A stretch of 64,000 bases of DNA from Maritalea porphyrae (GTDB lineage Bacteria > Pseudomonadota > Alphaproteobacteria > Rhizobiales > Devosiaceae): assembly GCF_030159895.1 (NCBI RefSeq), contig NZ_BSNI01000002.1, positions 1 to 64,000 on the forward strand, read 5' to 3'. A model generated the notes under the pieces. That model did no database searches. It was not told the DNA's origin and was given only the letters and a program-made list of their open reading frames with translations. Positions 53,553 to 63,335 of this stretch are shown here, piece by piece. Both the position numbers and the translations under genes were made by a program. The first letter of the stretch is position 1; each line of letters begins with the position of its first letter.

Positions 53553-54386
53553 TTATTGTGCCGCATTATGGTTAACGCTTAGCGAAAAATCACGCGCATT
53601 GGCAAGAGTTGGTATGCGAGATCTTGCATCTTTTACCTTGTCAGCGTCAAACGGCGCGACAATTAAACCATGATTACCCTCGGTGCAAGAGGCGATCACC
53701 CGCCCCCATGGGTCAATAATCATCGAATGGCCGTACGTGTTGCGCCCATTTGCGTGATGCCCACCTTGGGCTGCTGCCACCACATAACAACCGGTTTCAA
53801 TGGCGCGAGCACGCAATAGGCTTTCCCAATGCGCTTTGCCGGTTGGCACTGTGAATGCTGCAGGCACCGTCAAAATCTGTGCACCTGCTTGGCGCAATGT
53901 CGCAAACAATTGGGGGAACCGAAGATCGTAGCAAATCGCCATGCCAAGCCCGATGCCATTTACGTCAGCAACAACTGCACGGGTGCCCGCGTCAAAATTC
54001 TTGCTTTCGCGATAAGGCGCATCGCCATCAACATCTGCATCAAACAAATGGATTTTGTCGTAAGACGCGACTTCGCGACCATCCGGGCCAAACAAGAACG
54101 CGCGGTTCAAGAATTTACCGGTTGGACTGGCGACAGCCATAGATCCAACATGCAAATAAAGCTGATGGTTCTCAGCCATTGTTGCCAGCAACTTAATGGC
54201 TTCATCTGCCTGCTCGCGAACAAAAGCTCTCAGACCATTATGGTCTTCGGCAAACATCACTGCCATTTCCGGCACTTGCAAATAGCCAACGCCTTTTTGG
54301 GCGGCGTCGGCACAAGCTTGTTCGATGGTGCGCAAGTTTTCCTGCGCATCCATGGACGACCGCATCTGCAGGGCGCCCAGCAACAT
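53553..54386 (-). CDS. Carbon-nitrogen hydrolase (nitrilase superfamily)
   Basis: 277 residues. The nitrilase triad is visible: Glu in LQVPEMAVMF, Lys in YDKIHLFD and Cys in MAICYDLRFP. The sequence resembles the Nit1/deaminated-glutathione amidase and omega-amidase branch, which hydrolyses damaged glutathione or 2-oxoglutaramate. Cytoplasmic. It starts 5 bases after grxC, so grxC-hydrolase-DUF1178 form one operon; a link with glutathione repair is therefore reasonable. Confidence 0.92.
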   Translation of the reverse strand: MLLGALQMRSSMDAQENLRTIEQACADAAQKGVGYLQVPEMAVMFAEDHNGLRAFVREQADEAIKLLATMAENHQLYLHVGSMAVASPTGKFLNRAFLFGPDGREVASYDKIHLFDADVDGDAPYRESKNFDAGTRAVVADVNGIGLGMAICYDLRFPQLFATLRQAGAQILTVPAAFTVPTGKAHWESLLRARAIETGCYVVAAAQGGHHANGRNTYGHSMIIDPWGRVIASCTEGNHGLIVAPFDADKVKDARSRIPTLANARDFSLSVNHNAAQ

Positions 54387-54391
54387 GTAAT

Positions 54392-54658
54392 CTAGCTCGC
54401 CGCGCGCTTAAGCAGCGGATCAAGTTTGCCCTGACGGTCCAGCGCGTTCATATCGTCAAAACCGCCAATATGCTGCCCATCAATAAAGATTTGCGGCACG
54501 GTGTGACGACCATTGGCACGCTCCAGCATTTCTTGGCGCTTTGCAGGATCGCCGATAACGGTCAATTCATTGTAGGCAACGCCTTTATTGTCCAAAAGGG
54601 CTTTTGCAGCCAAGCAATAAGGGCAAGTTGGTGTAGTGTAGATGTCGATCGTGGGCAT
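54392..54658 (-). CDS. grxC: Glutaredoxin 3
   Basis: 88 residues, a classic dithiol glutaredoxin: active site CPYC in TTPTCPYCLAA, cis-Pro TVPQIFIDG and the glutathione-binding GGFDDMNAL. It reduces protein or ribonucleotide-reductase disulfides using glutathione. The ATG at 54658 begins MPTIDIYT as in homologues. Downstream of comF by 35 bases and before the hydrolase. Confidence 0.96.
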   Translation of the reverse strand: MPTIDIYTTPTCPYCLAAKALLDNKGVAYNELTVIGDPAKRQEMLERANGRHTVPQIFIDGQHIGGFDDMNALDRQGKLDPLLKRAAS

Positions 54659-54693
54659 ATAAGCTCTCAACTTATGATCAAGGGGACCAGTGT

Positions 54694-55497
54694 CTATATT
54701 GCACCAATAGGGTCCATGACAACCCGTGCAAAGCTCAAGACGTTCACCTTGTCGCGATATCGCTTCTTAAAACAGCGCGCAATTGCGTCAACCGTCGCCC
54801 CTGTGGTGACAACATCATCAACAATTACAATATGTTGCCCTTCATATTGTTCCAAAAAACGCTCGGTAACCACAAATGCACCACGCACATTCTGCTCGCG
54901 ATCTTTTGAACTCAATCCAACTTGCTGGCGCGTTGGTCGTTTGCGCTGCACCCAATCACGATAAACCGGAAAGCCAGTTTGAACGCCCAATTGATCAGCC
55001 AACAACTGGCTTTGATTATAGCGCCGTGCCAAGCGCCGCCGCCAATGCAAAGGAACGGGTACGAAAACACATTTCTCCCCCCAATAGTCCTGACCTGCGC
55101 CGACCATCAGCCTGGCGCAAATCTTAGCCAGTTCAAGCCGATCGCCATATTTAAATTGTGACACAAGTTGGCGCGCCAAATCATCGTAGATCACCGCAGA
55201 GCGCGAGCGCGCAAAAGGCGGCGGATTGGCAATCGCCTGTGCACTTAGAACCGACGCGCCGATATCAGCGGCGAACGGAACGCCAAGAACAGGGCAATAG
55301 GGTTTTGAAATAAATCGCAACTTGCCCCAGCAATTTGGGCACAATCCATCTGCGTCAATAATTGGCATATCGCACGCTAGACAGCACGGGGGAAACAGCA
55401 TATCCAGAAGCTGAGTACGCCAATGTGCGGCACGCCCCTGTGCCTGCAACAAAACAGATTTGGTCTGTGCGACAATTTTGTTTGGCGTCGCCGTCAT
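54694..55497 (-). CDS. ComF family phosphoribosyltransferase-like protein
   Basis: About 267 residues. An N-terminal zinc finger (PPCCLACDMPI...GLCPNCWGKL) and a C-terminal phosphoribosyltransferase fold with the PRPP loop HIVIVDDVVTTGAT. ComF proteins support DNA uptake in naturally competent bacteria; the role in others is unclear. The start is put at ATG 55497 (MTATPNK), 31 bases from the divergent methyltransferase gene. Shine-Dalgarno is weak. Confidence 0.93.
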   Translation of the reverse strand: MTATPNKIVAQTKSVLLQAQGRAAHWRTQLLDMLFPPCCLACDMPIIDADGLCPNCWGKLRFISKPYCPVLGVPFAADIGASVLSAQAIANPPPFARSRSAVIYDDLARQLVSQFKYGDRLELAKICARLMVGAGQDYWGEKCVFVPVPLHWRRRLARRYNQSQLLADQLGVQTGFPVYRDWVQRKRPTRQQVGLSSKDREQNVRGAFVVTERFLEQYEGQHIVIVDDVVTTGATVDAIARCFKKRYRDKVNVLSFARVVMDPIGAI

Positions 55498-55528
55498 AAA
55501 ATGCTCAAAAAATATTTGGAGCCACACG

Positions 55529-56389
55529 ATGCAGCCGCCAATGCTTTTCAATCGTAGCCGAATTCAAATGCGATTGGAACGCTATGCCAATAACAATGAT
55601 CGCTTCATCGCCAAACTCGTGCATGAAGAACTGCTTAGCCGCCTGGCCACCATCACCCGCAAATTTGAACGCGCTCTAATTTTGGCACCATGTGCCGACT
55701 ATTTACTGGAGTCGGCACACTCTGCCACTGATCCAATTGCCTTTGATCAAGCCACCACACTTGTGCCTGCAAATGACATCCCACTGCTCAATGTGGAAGA
55801 ATTCACACCAGCTGATGCGCAATACGACCTGATTGTGTCGCTCATGGATTTGCAGACGACCAACGATGTGCCCGGCTTTTTGACGCGAATTCGTCACAGC
55901 CTCAACCCTGATGGCCTGTTCATGGCCGCTGCGTTGGGTGGCGAAACACTAAAGGAACTGCGCGCCGCTTGGCTAAATGCGGATGACAAAATCTCCGGCG
56001 GTGCCCATTTGCGCGTTGCGCCCTTTATCGACATTCGAGACGCAGGTGCTTTACTCCAACGTGCAGGCTTTGCCTTGCCGGTTGCCGATCTCGAACATCA
56101 CAAAGTACGCTACGAGCACCCGATTGCCCTCATGAGTGAGTTGCGCAAGTTCGGCGCAACAAACCCAATGATCGAAGTCCCGCACACCGCGACTTCTCGC
56201 AAATTACTCGGGCAAGCGATTGCCAACTATATCGATGAGTTTCAAGAAGAAGATGGCCGCGTGCCGGCGACTTTGGAATTTATTTGGCTCTCCGCTTGGG
56301 CGCCACACGAAAGCCAGCAAAAACCACTTGCACCTGGCAGCGCCAAAGTGTCTCTAAAAGATGTTCTGGAGAAAAAAGATACGGATTAG
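55529..56389 (+). CDS. Methyltransferase-like protein (NDUFAF5/BioC-like)
   Basis: 286 residues. The opening LFNRSRIQMRLERYA and ALGGETLKELRAAW are typical of the NDUFAF5-like group next to comF in alphaproteobacteria. The SAM-binding motif I region is poor here (RALILAPCADYLLES, no GxGxG), so binding of SAM is uncertain. The eukaryotic relative hydroxylates a complex I subunit; the bacterial role is unknown. GGAG lies 7 bases before the ATG. Divergent from comF; its stop overlaps the Flp pilin gene end by 4 bases. Confidence 0.85.
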   Translation: MQPPMLFNRSRIQMRLERYANNNDRFIAKLVHEELLSRLATITRKFERALILAPCADYLLESAHSATDPIAFDQATTLVPANDIPLLNVEEFTPADAQYDLIVSLMDLQTTNDVPGFLTRIRHSLNPDGLFMAAALGGETLKELRAAWLNADDKISGGAHLRVAPFIDIRDAGALLQRAGFALPVADLEHHKVRYEHPIALMSELRKFGATNPMIEVPHTATSRKLLGQAIANYIDEFQEEDGRVPATLEFIWLSAWAPHESQQKPLAPGSAKVSLKDVLEKKDTD

Positions 56390-56577
56390 GAAGCCAAAGC
56401 GCCGTCAATTGCGCTGCCGATACTGCCTTCATTCCCGCTAAACAGTGAAGCAATGCCATCGCCAAGGCCCATAAATGCGGCCATCAGTGCCACCGCAATT
56501 ACTGTGGCTATCATACTATATTCAACAGCAGGACTGCCAGATTCGTCTTCAATAAATCTTTTGAATAACTGCTTCAT
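56386..56577 (-). CDS. Flp/Fap-type pilin subunit
   Basis: 63 residues. The prepilin signature is clear: basic leader KQLFKRFIEDESG, cleavage after Gly, then SPAVEYSMIATVIAVALMAAF with Glu at +5 followed by Tyr as in Flp pilins. Assembled by a Tad secretion machine into thin adhesive pili. No other tad or cpa genes are in the window, so the machinery must be elsewhere or the gene is an orphan. ATG 56577 (56586 possible). Confidence 0.87.
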   Translation of the reverse strand: MKQLFKRFIEDESGSPAVEYSMIATVIAVALMAAFMGLGDGIASLFSGNEGSIGSAIDGALAS

Positions 56578-56610
56578 GCCCTGCATCCCAGAATGTAATC
56601 GCCCTAATGT

Positions 56611-57021
56611 TCAAAGCAAGTCGCATAAATGCGCGACTAGCGGCTCATCCGCCGGGGGCATTGGATAGTCGCGGAGACGCTGTGGGCGAACCCATTTTAG
56701 GGCCGTATGTTCGAGCGCTTGCGGCGTACCTTGCCATTTCCGACAAACATAAAGTGGCATCAGAAGGTGAAATTTTTCATAAGAAAACGAAGCAAACGTC
56801 AACGGCGCAAGGCATGCCTCACGCGTTTCAATGTCCAATTCTTCTTTCAGTTCGCGGATCAACGCGGTTTCGGGACTTTCCGCTTGCTCGACTTTACCGC
56901 CAGGGAATTCCCACAAGCCGCCCATATTTTTGTTTTCGGGTCGCTGCGCAATCAACACGCGGCGATCAGCATCAACAAGCGCGCACGCTACCACCAACAA
57001 GGTTGGGTAATTCTCTGCCAT
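56611..57021 (-). CDS. Nudix hydrolase, MutT-like 8-oxo-dGTP diphosphatase
   Basis: 136 residues. Full Nudix box GGKVEQAESPETALIRELKEEL within the Nudix fold, opening LLVVACALVDADRRVLIAQRPENK and the MutT-like WEFPGGK. It clears oxidised dGTP from the nucleotide pool. The ATG overlaps the argJ stop (TAATG). This argJ-mutT order is common in rhizobia. Confidence 0.94.
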   Translation of the reverse strand: MAENYPTLLVVACALVDADRRVLIAQRPENKNMGGLWEFPGGKVEQAESPETALIRELKEELDIETREACLAPLTFASFSYEKFHLLMPLYVCRKWQGTPQALEHTALKWVRPQRLRDYPMPPADEPLVAHLCDLL

Positions 57022-58262
57022 TAGCTGCGATAGTCTCCATTGATCGAGACATATCCATGGGTCAAATCGCACCCATAAATTGTTGCTTCGCCATCACCTA
57101 GGCCAAGCGATACACCAATTTCGATTTGCTGATTTTTCATATATTGGCTGGCATCGTCTTCAGAATAATCAGGCGAGCGATAACCATCTTTGGCGACAAC
57201 CAGATCGCCAAACCGGATTTGCAATTGATCGCGATCAGCAGGCTCCCCAGCTTTACCAACAGCCGCAACTACGCGTCCCCAATTGGCATCTTCTCCGGCA
57301 AGCGCAGTTTTCACCAATGGCGAGTTTGCAATCGAGCGCGCAATAACATCAGCGCTTTGGTCTGATACGGCTCCCTCAACCTTCACCACCATCAATTTGG
57401 TCGCACCTTCACCATCTCGAATAATTTGCAAAGCAAGGTCTTTCAAAACCGCATGCAAGGCTTGAGCAAAATCCGCACAACGCGGATCATCCAAATCGGT
57501 GATCGGCTCAACGCCACGGCTTTTCGCCGCGCCAGTTGCAAAAACCAAACAGGTGTCTGACGTTGAAGTATCGCTATCGACTGTGATCGCATTGAAGCTT
57601 TTCGCATTGCCGTCGACCAAAATGGATTTCAGCACATCTGCTGATACTGGCACGTCGGTGAACAAATATGACAGCATCGTCGCCATATTTGGCGCAATCA
57701 TGCCAGAGCCTTTTGCAATGCCGGAGATGACCACTTCAACCCCATCTAGATCAAACGATGCGCCCGCCCCTTTGGCAAACGTGTCAGTTGTCCGAATGGC
57801 GTTCGCAGCATCTTCAAAAGTCGCAGAAGCGCCAAGCGCAGCAGACATCGCATCCACAAGAGGCCCAGCGTTAAGCGGCTCACCAATTACGCCAGTTGAT
57901 GAGATAAAAATCTCACTCGCATCACACTGCAAAATCGTTGCAGCAGCGTCCGCGGTTGCACGAACGGTCTCAGCGCCAACTTTGCCAACAAACGCATTGG
58001 CATTGCCAGCGTTCACCACCAGCCCACGCGCCAAGCCTTGCGGCAAATTTTGCTTACACCAATCAATTGGTGCAGATGGGCATTTCGATTTGGTCAACAC
58101 ACCCGCAACGCTGGTGCCCTCAATCATGCGGGCAACCAGCAAATTTTTGCGGCCATGATATCCAGCGCCAATTGGCGCCACAAAAAGCTCTACGCCATCA
58201 ACTTTCTCAAGCTGAGGAAATTGATCCGGTGCCAAAGGAGAAACCGCAGACACTTGTGCCAT
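57021..58262 (-). CDS. argJ: Bifunctional ornithine acetyltransferase / N-acetylglutamate synthase
   Basis: 413 residues. The self-cleavage site is visible in IAPNMATMLSYLFTD: the enzyme splits before the Thr, which becomes the nucleophile. ArgJ recycles acetyl groups in arginine synthesis and can also make N-acetylglutamate. Located after the parvulin gene with a one-base gap and before mutT with an overlap, so the three form one operon. Confidence 0.97.
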   Translation of the reverse strand: MAQVSAVSPLAPDQFPQLEKVDGVELFVAPIGAGYHGRKNLLVARMIEGTSVAGVLTKSKCPSAPIDWCKQNLPQGLARGLVVNAGNANAFVGKVGAETVRATADAAATILQCDASEIFISSTGVIGEPLNAGPLVDAMSAALGASATFEDAANAIRTTDTFAKGAGASFDLDGVEVVISGIAKGSGMIAPNMATMLSYLFTDVPVSADVLKSILVDGNAKSFNAITVDSDTSTSDTCLVFATGAAKSRGVEPITDLDDPRCADFAQALHAVLKDLALQIIRDGEGATKLMVVKVEGAVSDQSADVIARSIANSPLVKTALAGEDANWGRVVAAVGKAGEPADRDQLQIRFGDLVVAKDGYRSPDYSEDDASQYMKNQQIEIGVSLGLGDGEATIYGCDLTHGYVSINGDYRS

Positions 58263-58263
58263 T

Positions 58264-59112
58264 TTAGTTGCCTTGATTTACAATGTTGATCTCGGCGTTG
58301 GCTTTGAGGTCCTCAACCAGCTTCTCAAACTTCTTCACCATTACGCGCTGACGAATTTGCGGGAACACCTGCTCCATCGCTGGCGGTGTAGATGGGCGAC
58401 GATCTTCAAGCTTAATCACGTGCCAACCAAATTGGGATTGAACAGGCGCAGAATAGGCGCCAACTTCCAAGGCTCGTGAGGCATCGTAAAATTCTGGAAC
58501 CATGTCACCTTCGCTGAAATAGCCAAGATCGCCACCATTTGGACCAGTTGGGCCAGTTGATTTTTCCTTTGCAACTTCTGCAAAATCACGTCCCTTATCC
58601 AATTCCGCGATGACCAATTTGGCATCTTCTTCGCTGGCCACGAGGACATGACGTGCGCGGAGCTGTTCGGTCGGTTTGAAATCCTTAAAGACATCATCAT
58701 ACTCAGCCTGCAACTCTTCTTGTGTGAGTTCGGCCGCCATTATATCCTGCAAGTAAGCACGACGTAGCGCGCGATCTTCTAGATATGTCTTGCGACGGGC
58801 AAATGTGTCCGTATCCGCCATGCCAGCTCTACGGGCGGCTTGCGCCATCACTTTCATATCCACCAACATCTGCACCAAAAATTCGCGACGCTCATTTGGC
58901 GCAATCTGTTGAATTTCATCGCCCATATCTTCAAGCGCATAGGTCAGCTCAGCTTGGGTGATGGTTTCACCACCCACAACAGCAATCACCTCGTCTGGTG
59001 CTACAGCTGTCTGAGCAACCGCCATTGAAGTGCCAAACATGCCAAAGGCAACTGCCCCGCCGAGCAAAATGGAACGTAGTGTTGATTGGCGTTTCAGTTC
59101 AAATTTCAGCAT
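58264..59112 (-). CDS. Parvulin-type peptidyl-prolyl isomerase (PpiC/SurA-like), periplasmic
   Basis: About 282 residues. A signal peptide (RSILLGGAVAFGMFGTSMAVAQ) precedes helices and one parvulin domain at about 145-245 (RARHVLVASEEDAKLVIAEL, then GPNGGDLGYFSEGDMVPEF, and SQFGWHVIKLEDRR). It helps fold outer-membrane and periplasmic proteins. The start is the ATG at 59112; a GTG ten codons earlier is less likely as it would spoil the signal peptide. Adjacent to argJ and divergent from secA. Confidence 0.92.
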   Translation of the reverse strand: MLKFELKRQSTLRSILLGGAVAFGMFGTSMAVAQTAVAPDEVIAVVGGETITQAELTYALEDMGDEIQQIAPNERREFLVQMLVDMKVMAQAARRAGMADTDTFARRKTYLEDRALRRAYLQDIMAAELTQEELQAEYDDVFKDFKPTEQLRARHVLVASEEDAKLVIAELDKGRDFAEVAKEKSTGPTGPNGGDLGYFSEGDMVPEFYDASRALEVGAYSAPVQSQFGWHVIKLEDRRPSTPPAMEQVFPQIRQRVMVKKFEKLVEDLKANAEINIVNQGN

Positions 59113-59360
59113 GCTGTTTCTTTCTTTTTCTTGAGAGCTCACACAGCTAGAATATTAAGCATGTGCAAGGCGAACATATTTAATTGACGTTTGCGTGATT
59201 TCCGAGGCGTTGACAAGACACTTGTCCGCACTTACATCTCCCAACGCTCGAAAAGGCAAAAATTAAGCGCCATTGCCGCTATTTTGCCAAGTTCATGCAA
59301 AGAATTTTCCGCTGATGCGCCCAAAATAAGGCGCAATAGCAACAAAATGGGACCGCTGAT

Positions 59361-62036
59361 ATGGCACTCGCCGCGCTAGCACGTAAACTCTTTGGCTCTT
59401 CAAATGATCGCCAAGTCAAAAAATACCGCCCGATCGTTGAGAAAATCAACGCGTTGGAGCCGGAAATGGAAGCATTGAGCGACGAGCAATTGCGAGCCCG
59501 GACCGACGAGCTAAAGGCCCAATATCAAAGCGGCACCAAAATCAAAGATTTGCTGATACCAGCATTCGCCACAGTACGCGAAGCGGCGAAACGTTCGATG
59601 GGCATGCGCCACTTCGACGTTCAGTTGATCGGCGGCATGGTTTTGAACGACAACGCTATTGCTGAAATGCGCACTGGTGAAGGTAAAACGCTGGTTGCAA
59701 CGCTTGCCGTTTACCTAAATGCGCTTACAGGCAAAGGCGTGCACGTTGTCACCGTTAACGACTATTTGGCGAGCCGTGATGCGCAATGGATGAGCCAAGT
59801 TTATAGCTTTTTGGGCTTAACCACCGGCGTCATTGTCCATGGCCTCTCTGATGATCAACGACGCGCAGCATACGCAGCGGACGTCACTTACGGCACCAAC
59901 AACGAGTTTGGCTTCGACTATTTGCGCGACAACATGAAGTTCTCCAAAGAACAAATGGTGCAGCGCGGCCACCACTTCGCCATCGTCGACGAGGTGGACA
60001 GCATTCTGATCGATGAAGCGCGTACACCATTGATCATTTCTGGCCCGTCTGAAGACCGGTCGGAGCTTTACACTCAGATCAATGAACTTGTTAATGCCAA
60101 TGTTGCTGACGAAGATTTTGAACTGGACGAAAAACAACGTTCAGCTTCGTTCACAGATGATGGTATCGAGAAATTTGAAACCATCCTCAAAGAAGCAGAC
60201 CTTATTAAAGGCGAAAGCCTGTTTGACGTTGAAAACGTCTCCGTGGTGCACCACCTCAACTCAGCGCTTCGTGCGCACAAACTCTTCACCCGCGACAAAG
60301 ACTATATCGTACGCAATGATGAAGTGGTGATTATTGACGAGTTTACCGGCCGTATGATGCCGGGCCGCCGTTTCTCAGAAGGTTTGCACCAGGCGCTAGA
60401 AGCCAAAGAAGGCGCTAAAATTCAGCCCGAAAACCAAACGCTGGCTTCGATCACATTCCAAAACTATTTCCGTCTTTATGACAAACTGGCCGGCATGACC
60501 GGTACAGCTGCAACCGAAGCGGAAGAATTTGCTGACATTTATAAACTTGATGTTGTGTCGATCCCGACCAACAAAGAAGTTTCCCGTGTCGACGAAGAAG
60601 ACGAAGTCTACCGCACGGTTCAGGAAAAATTTGAAGCGATTGCTGAAGAAGTCAAAGACGCTCGCGCGCGCAAACAACCTGTATTGGTTGGTACGACGTC
60701 GATTGAAAAGTCTGAGTTCTTGGCCGATCTGTTAGAGAAAAAAGGCGTAAAGCACATCAAGGTTCTAAACGCACGCCATCACGAACAAGAAGCGCAAATC
60801 ATCGCCGATGCCGGCATGCCCGGTGCGGTTACGATCGCCACAAACATGGCGGGTCGCGGCACAGATATTCAGCTGGGCGGCAACCTAGAAATGCGTATCG
60901 AAAATGAGTGCGGTGATCTTGAAGGCGAAGTCCGCGACGCCAAAATCAAGCAAATCGAAGCCGAGATTGAGACCCGCAAAAAAGAAGCTCTTGCAGCGGG
61001 CGGTCTATATGTGATCGGTACCGAGCGCCATGAATCTCGCCGTATCGACAACCAGCTACGCGGTCGTTCTGGTCGTCAAGGTGATCCGGGTCGTTCGAAA
61101 TTCTACTTGTCTTTGCAAGACGATTTGATGCGTATTTTCGCACCAGAACGCATGGAAGGCATGTTGGTTAAACTTGGCCTTGAAGAAGGTGAAGCCATTG
61201 CCCACCCTTGGGTGACCAAAGCACTTGAGCGCAGCCAACAAAAAGTGGAAGCACGCAACTTCGACATTCGTAAAAACATCCTCAAATATGATGATGTAAT
61301 GAATGACCAGCGCAAGGTGATCTTTGAACAACGCCTTGAACTGATGGAAGACGCCAATGTGGCTGAAGCGATTAAGGAAATGCGCGAAGACGTGGTGCAC
61401 GACATCATTGAAAAAGCCATTCCTGAGCGCTCTTATCCTGAACAATGGGAACATGAGCAGCTTCAAGAAGCCGCAAAAACATATCTAAACGTCGATGCGC
61501 CGATCAAAGAATGGTCGGAAGAAGAAGGCATTGACGCAGAGCAGGTGACCGAGCGCCTTGTGAAAATGGCTGATGAAACAGCGGCCAAAAAGGCTGCTGA
61601 ATATTCGCCTGAAATCATGCGCCAGATCGAAAAACAGATTTTGCTACAATCAATTGATGGCCTTTGGCGTGAGCATTTGGTTACTCTTGATCATTTGTCC
61701 AAAGTTGTTGGTTGGCGCGGATTGGCCCAGCGCGATCCGCTAAACGAATACAAGCAAGAAGGCTATGAGCTGTTCCAAAACTTGCTGGACAGCTTGCGTG
61801 AACTGGTTATTGCGCAGCTCAGCCATGTTCAAGTTCAAGTGGCTCCACCACAGCCCGAACTACCGCCAATGCAAGAGCAGCACATCGACCCACTAACTGG
61901 TGAGAACGATGCGGTGCCAGCCACTTCAGGCATTAACAAAGACGACCCTTCAACTTGGGGCAAAGTTCGCCGCAACGAAGCGTGCCCATGTGGATCCGGT
62001 AAAAAATACAAACATTGCCATGGCGCAATCGCTTAG
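59361..62036 (+). CDS. secA: Preprotein translocase ATPase SecA
   Basis: 891 residues, normal length. Nucleotide-binding domain 1 with Walker [10 protein letters not shown] at about 102-110, [19 protein letters not shown], preprotein cross-linking domain, nucleotide-binding domain 2 ([20 protein letters not shown]), helical scaffold and a C-terminal zinc motif [14 protein letters not shown] for SecB and lipids. Drives post-translational export through SecYEG. A hairpin terminator follows. Confidence 0.99.
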   Translation: MALAALARKLFGSSNDRQVKKYRPIVEKINALEPEMEALSDEQLRARTDELKAQYQSGTKIKDLLIPAFATVREAAKRSMGMRHFDVQLIGGMVLNDNAIAEMRTGEGKTLVATLAVYLNALTGKGVHVVTVNDYLASRDAQWMSQVYSFLGLTTGVIVHGLSDDQRRAAYAADVTYGTNNEFGFDYLRDNMKFSKEQMVQRGHHFAIVDEVDSILIDEARTPLIISGPSEDRSELYTQINELVNANVADEDFELDEKQRSASFTDDGIEKFETILKEADLIKGESLFDVENVSVVHHLNSALRAHKLFTRDKDYIVRNDEVVIIDEFTGRMMPGRRFSEGLHQALEAKEGAKIQPENQTLASITFQNYFRLYDKLAGMTGTAATEAEEFADIYKLDVVSIPTNKEVSRVDEEDEVYRTVQEKFEAIAEEVKDARARKQPVLVGTTSIEKSEFLADLLEKKGVKHIKVLNARHHEQEAQIIADAGMPGAVTIATNMAGRGTDIQLGGNLEMRIENECGDLEGEVRDAKIKQIEAEIETRKKEALAAGGLYVIGTERHESRRIDNQLRGRSGRQGDPGRSKFYLSLQDDLMRIFAPERMEGMLVKLGLEEGEAIAHPWVTKALERSQQKVEARNFDIRKNILKYDDVMNDQRKVIFEQRLELMEDANVAEAIKEMREDVVHDIIEKAIPERSYPEQWEHEQLQEAAKTYLNVDAPIKEWSEEEGIDAEQVTERLVKMADETAAKKAAEYSPEIMRQIEKQILLQSIDGLWREHLVTLDHLSKVVGWRGLAQRDPLNEYKQEGYELFQNLLDSLRELVIAQLSHVQVQVAPPQPELPPMQEQHIDPLTGENDAVPATSGINKDDPSTWGKVRRNEACPCGSGKKYKHCHGAIA

Positions 62037-62067
62037 CATCAACATTGTCGATTGATGAATGAATTCG

Positions 62068-62100
62068 GGTCGCCTGATTATGTCAGGCGACCTTCTTTTT
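62068..62100 (+). terminator. Intrinsic terminator after secA
   Basis: Perfect 10-bp stem (GGTCGCCTGA and TCAGGCGACC) with a 5-base loop, followed by TTCTTTTT. Lies 31 bases past the secA stop and ends before the next methyltransferase gene. Confidence 0.92.
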
Positions 62101-62112
62101 GGGAGCATTATC

Positions 62113-62802
62113 ATGACCAGCACCGACTTTGACAAACTTGCAACCATCTATACCAGCGCCAAAATCAACCCTTGGAACGATCTATATGAGCGTCCAGCGG
62201 CAGTTGAAATGATGGGCGAGGTCGCAGGCAAAAAAGTGCTGGATGCCGGTTGCGGAGGTGGCAAACATTCGGCTGACTTGATGGCCAAAGGCGCAAATGT
62301 GCAAGGCTTCGACCTTAGCGCAAATATGCTTGACCACGCGCGACAACTATTGGGCAACAACGTAGAGCTCAAGGTTGCTAGTCTTGATGAAAAACTCCCC
62401 TATAAGACAGGCAGTTTTGATGCCATTCTTTGCTCTTTGGCTATGCACTATTTGAAAGATTGGCGGCAGCCATTGAGCGAATTTCATCGCTTGCTCAAGC
62501 CAGGTGGATCGGTGGTGATTTCAACTCACCATCCATTTATGGATCATGAACTTGCAGGCAGCGAAAACTACTTCGCTCACATGCTTATTGAAGACAGCTG
62601 GGAGAAAAATGGCGAAACCATGCATGTTCGCTATTGGCGCCGCTCACTCTCACAAATGATCCGCGAATTCAAAGATGCAGGTTTTCAGATCGAGCAGATT
62701 GACGAGCCCATGCCGTTGGCAGAAACCGCAGACCAATTCCCTATTGCATATGAAAAACTCACAACGCAACCGCGCTTCATCTTTTTCAAACTGAGCAAAT
62801 AA
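62113..62802 (+). CDS. Class I SAM-dependent methyltransferase
   Basis: 229 residues. Motif I VLDAGCGGGKHSADL at about 43, acidic loop QGFDLSANML, and motif III region FDAILCSLAMHYLKDW, typical of the Methyltransf_11/25 group that acts on small molecules. Substrate unknown. The ATG at 62113 follows GGGAGC. Just after the secA terminator, so it must have another promoter or readthrough; the next gene begins about 20 bases after its stop. Confidence 0.9.
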   Translation: MTSTDFDKLATIYTSAKINPWNDLYERPAAVEMMGEVAGKKVLDAGCGGGKHSADLMAKGANVQGFDLSANMLDHARQLLGNNVELKVASLDEKLPYKTGSFDAILCSLAMHYLKDWRQPLSEFHRLLKPGGSVVISTHHPFMDHELAGSENYFAHMLIEDSWEKNGETMHVRYWRRSLSQMIREFKDAGFQIEQIDEPMPLAETADQFPIAYEKLTTQPRFIFFKLSK

Positions 62803-62824
62803 TTGATAGGCTAAGGCAGAAATA

Positions 62825-63304
62825 ATGGGTGAAGTCTCTGAAATTTTTAATTGGCGCGAACTCGACACGCACATCACATCTTCGGGGCAGCCCAGTGCGG
62901 CCCAGTTCTCTCACCTAAAGTCAGCAGGCGTGAAAACAATCATCAATCTTGCGCCGGAAGATCACCAAGACGCATTGCCAAATGAGCGAAAACTTCTCGA
63001 TGAACTAGGTTTCAACTACACAAACATTCCGGTCCCGTTTACTCAACCGAGCGACGAGACCTACAATTTATTCGTTAGTGCTATTCAAGCTGATCCCAAA
63101 GATCGCATGCACATCCATTGTATTTTCAACGCCCGCGTGACTGCCTACTGGCACCGCTACATTTGTGAATATATACCGGCGGACAGAATCAAAAGTGCCG
63201 CGATCTTGGACAGCATTTGGCGGCCCGGCAAACATTGGGCGGTCTTCATCGGGGACGAACACCGCGCAAATAAGGACCACGAGTATTCAAGCCTAGACTA
63301 CTAG
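62825..63304 (+). CDS. DUF442-like / dual-specificity phosphatase family protein
   Basis: 159 residues. The opening NWRELDTHITSSGQPSAAQF and GVKTIINLAPEDHQDAL match the DUF442/Blh-type protein-tyrosine-phosphatase-like family. The catalytic loop is HCIFNARVTAYW: C99 and R104 are present with the four residues between them that this subgroup shows, but the Gly normally found (HCxxGxR) is Asn. Activity is uncertain. Second gene after the methyltransferase; probably one operon. Confidence 0.8.
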   Translation: MGEVSEIFNWRELDTHITSSGQPSAAQFSHLKSAGVKTIINLAPEDHQDALPNERKLLDELGFNYTNIPVPFTQPSDETYNLFVSAIQADPKDRMHIHCIFNARVTAYWHRYICEYIPADRIKSAAILDSIWRPGKHWAVFIGDEHRANKDHEYSSLDY

Positions 63305-63335
63305 TCAGATGATTAGCCAGAGTTAAAGCAAACAA

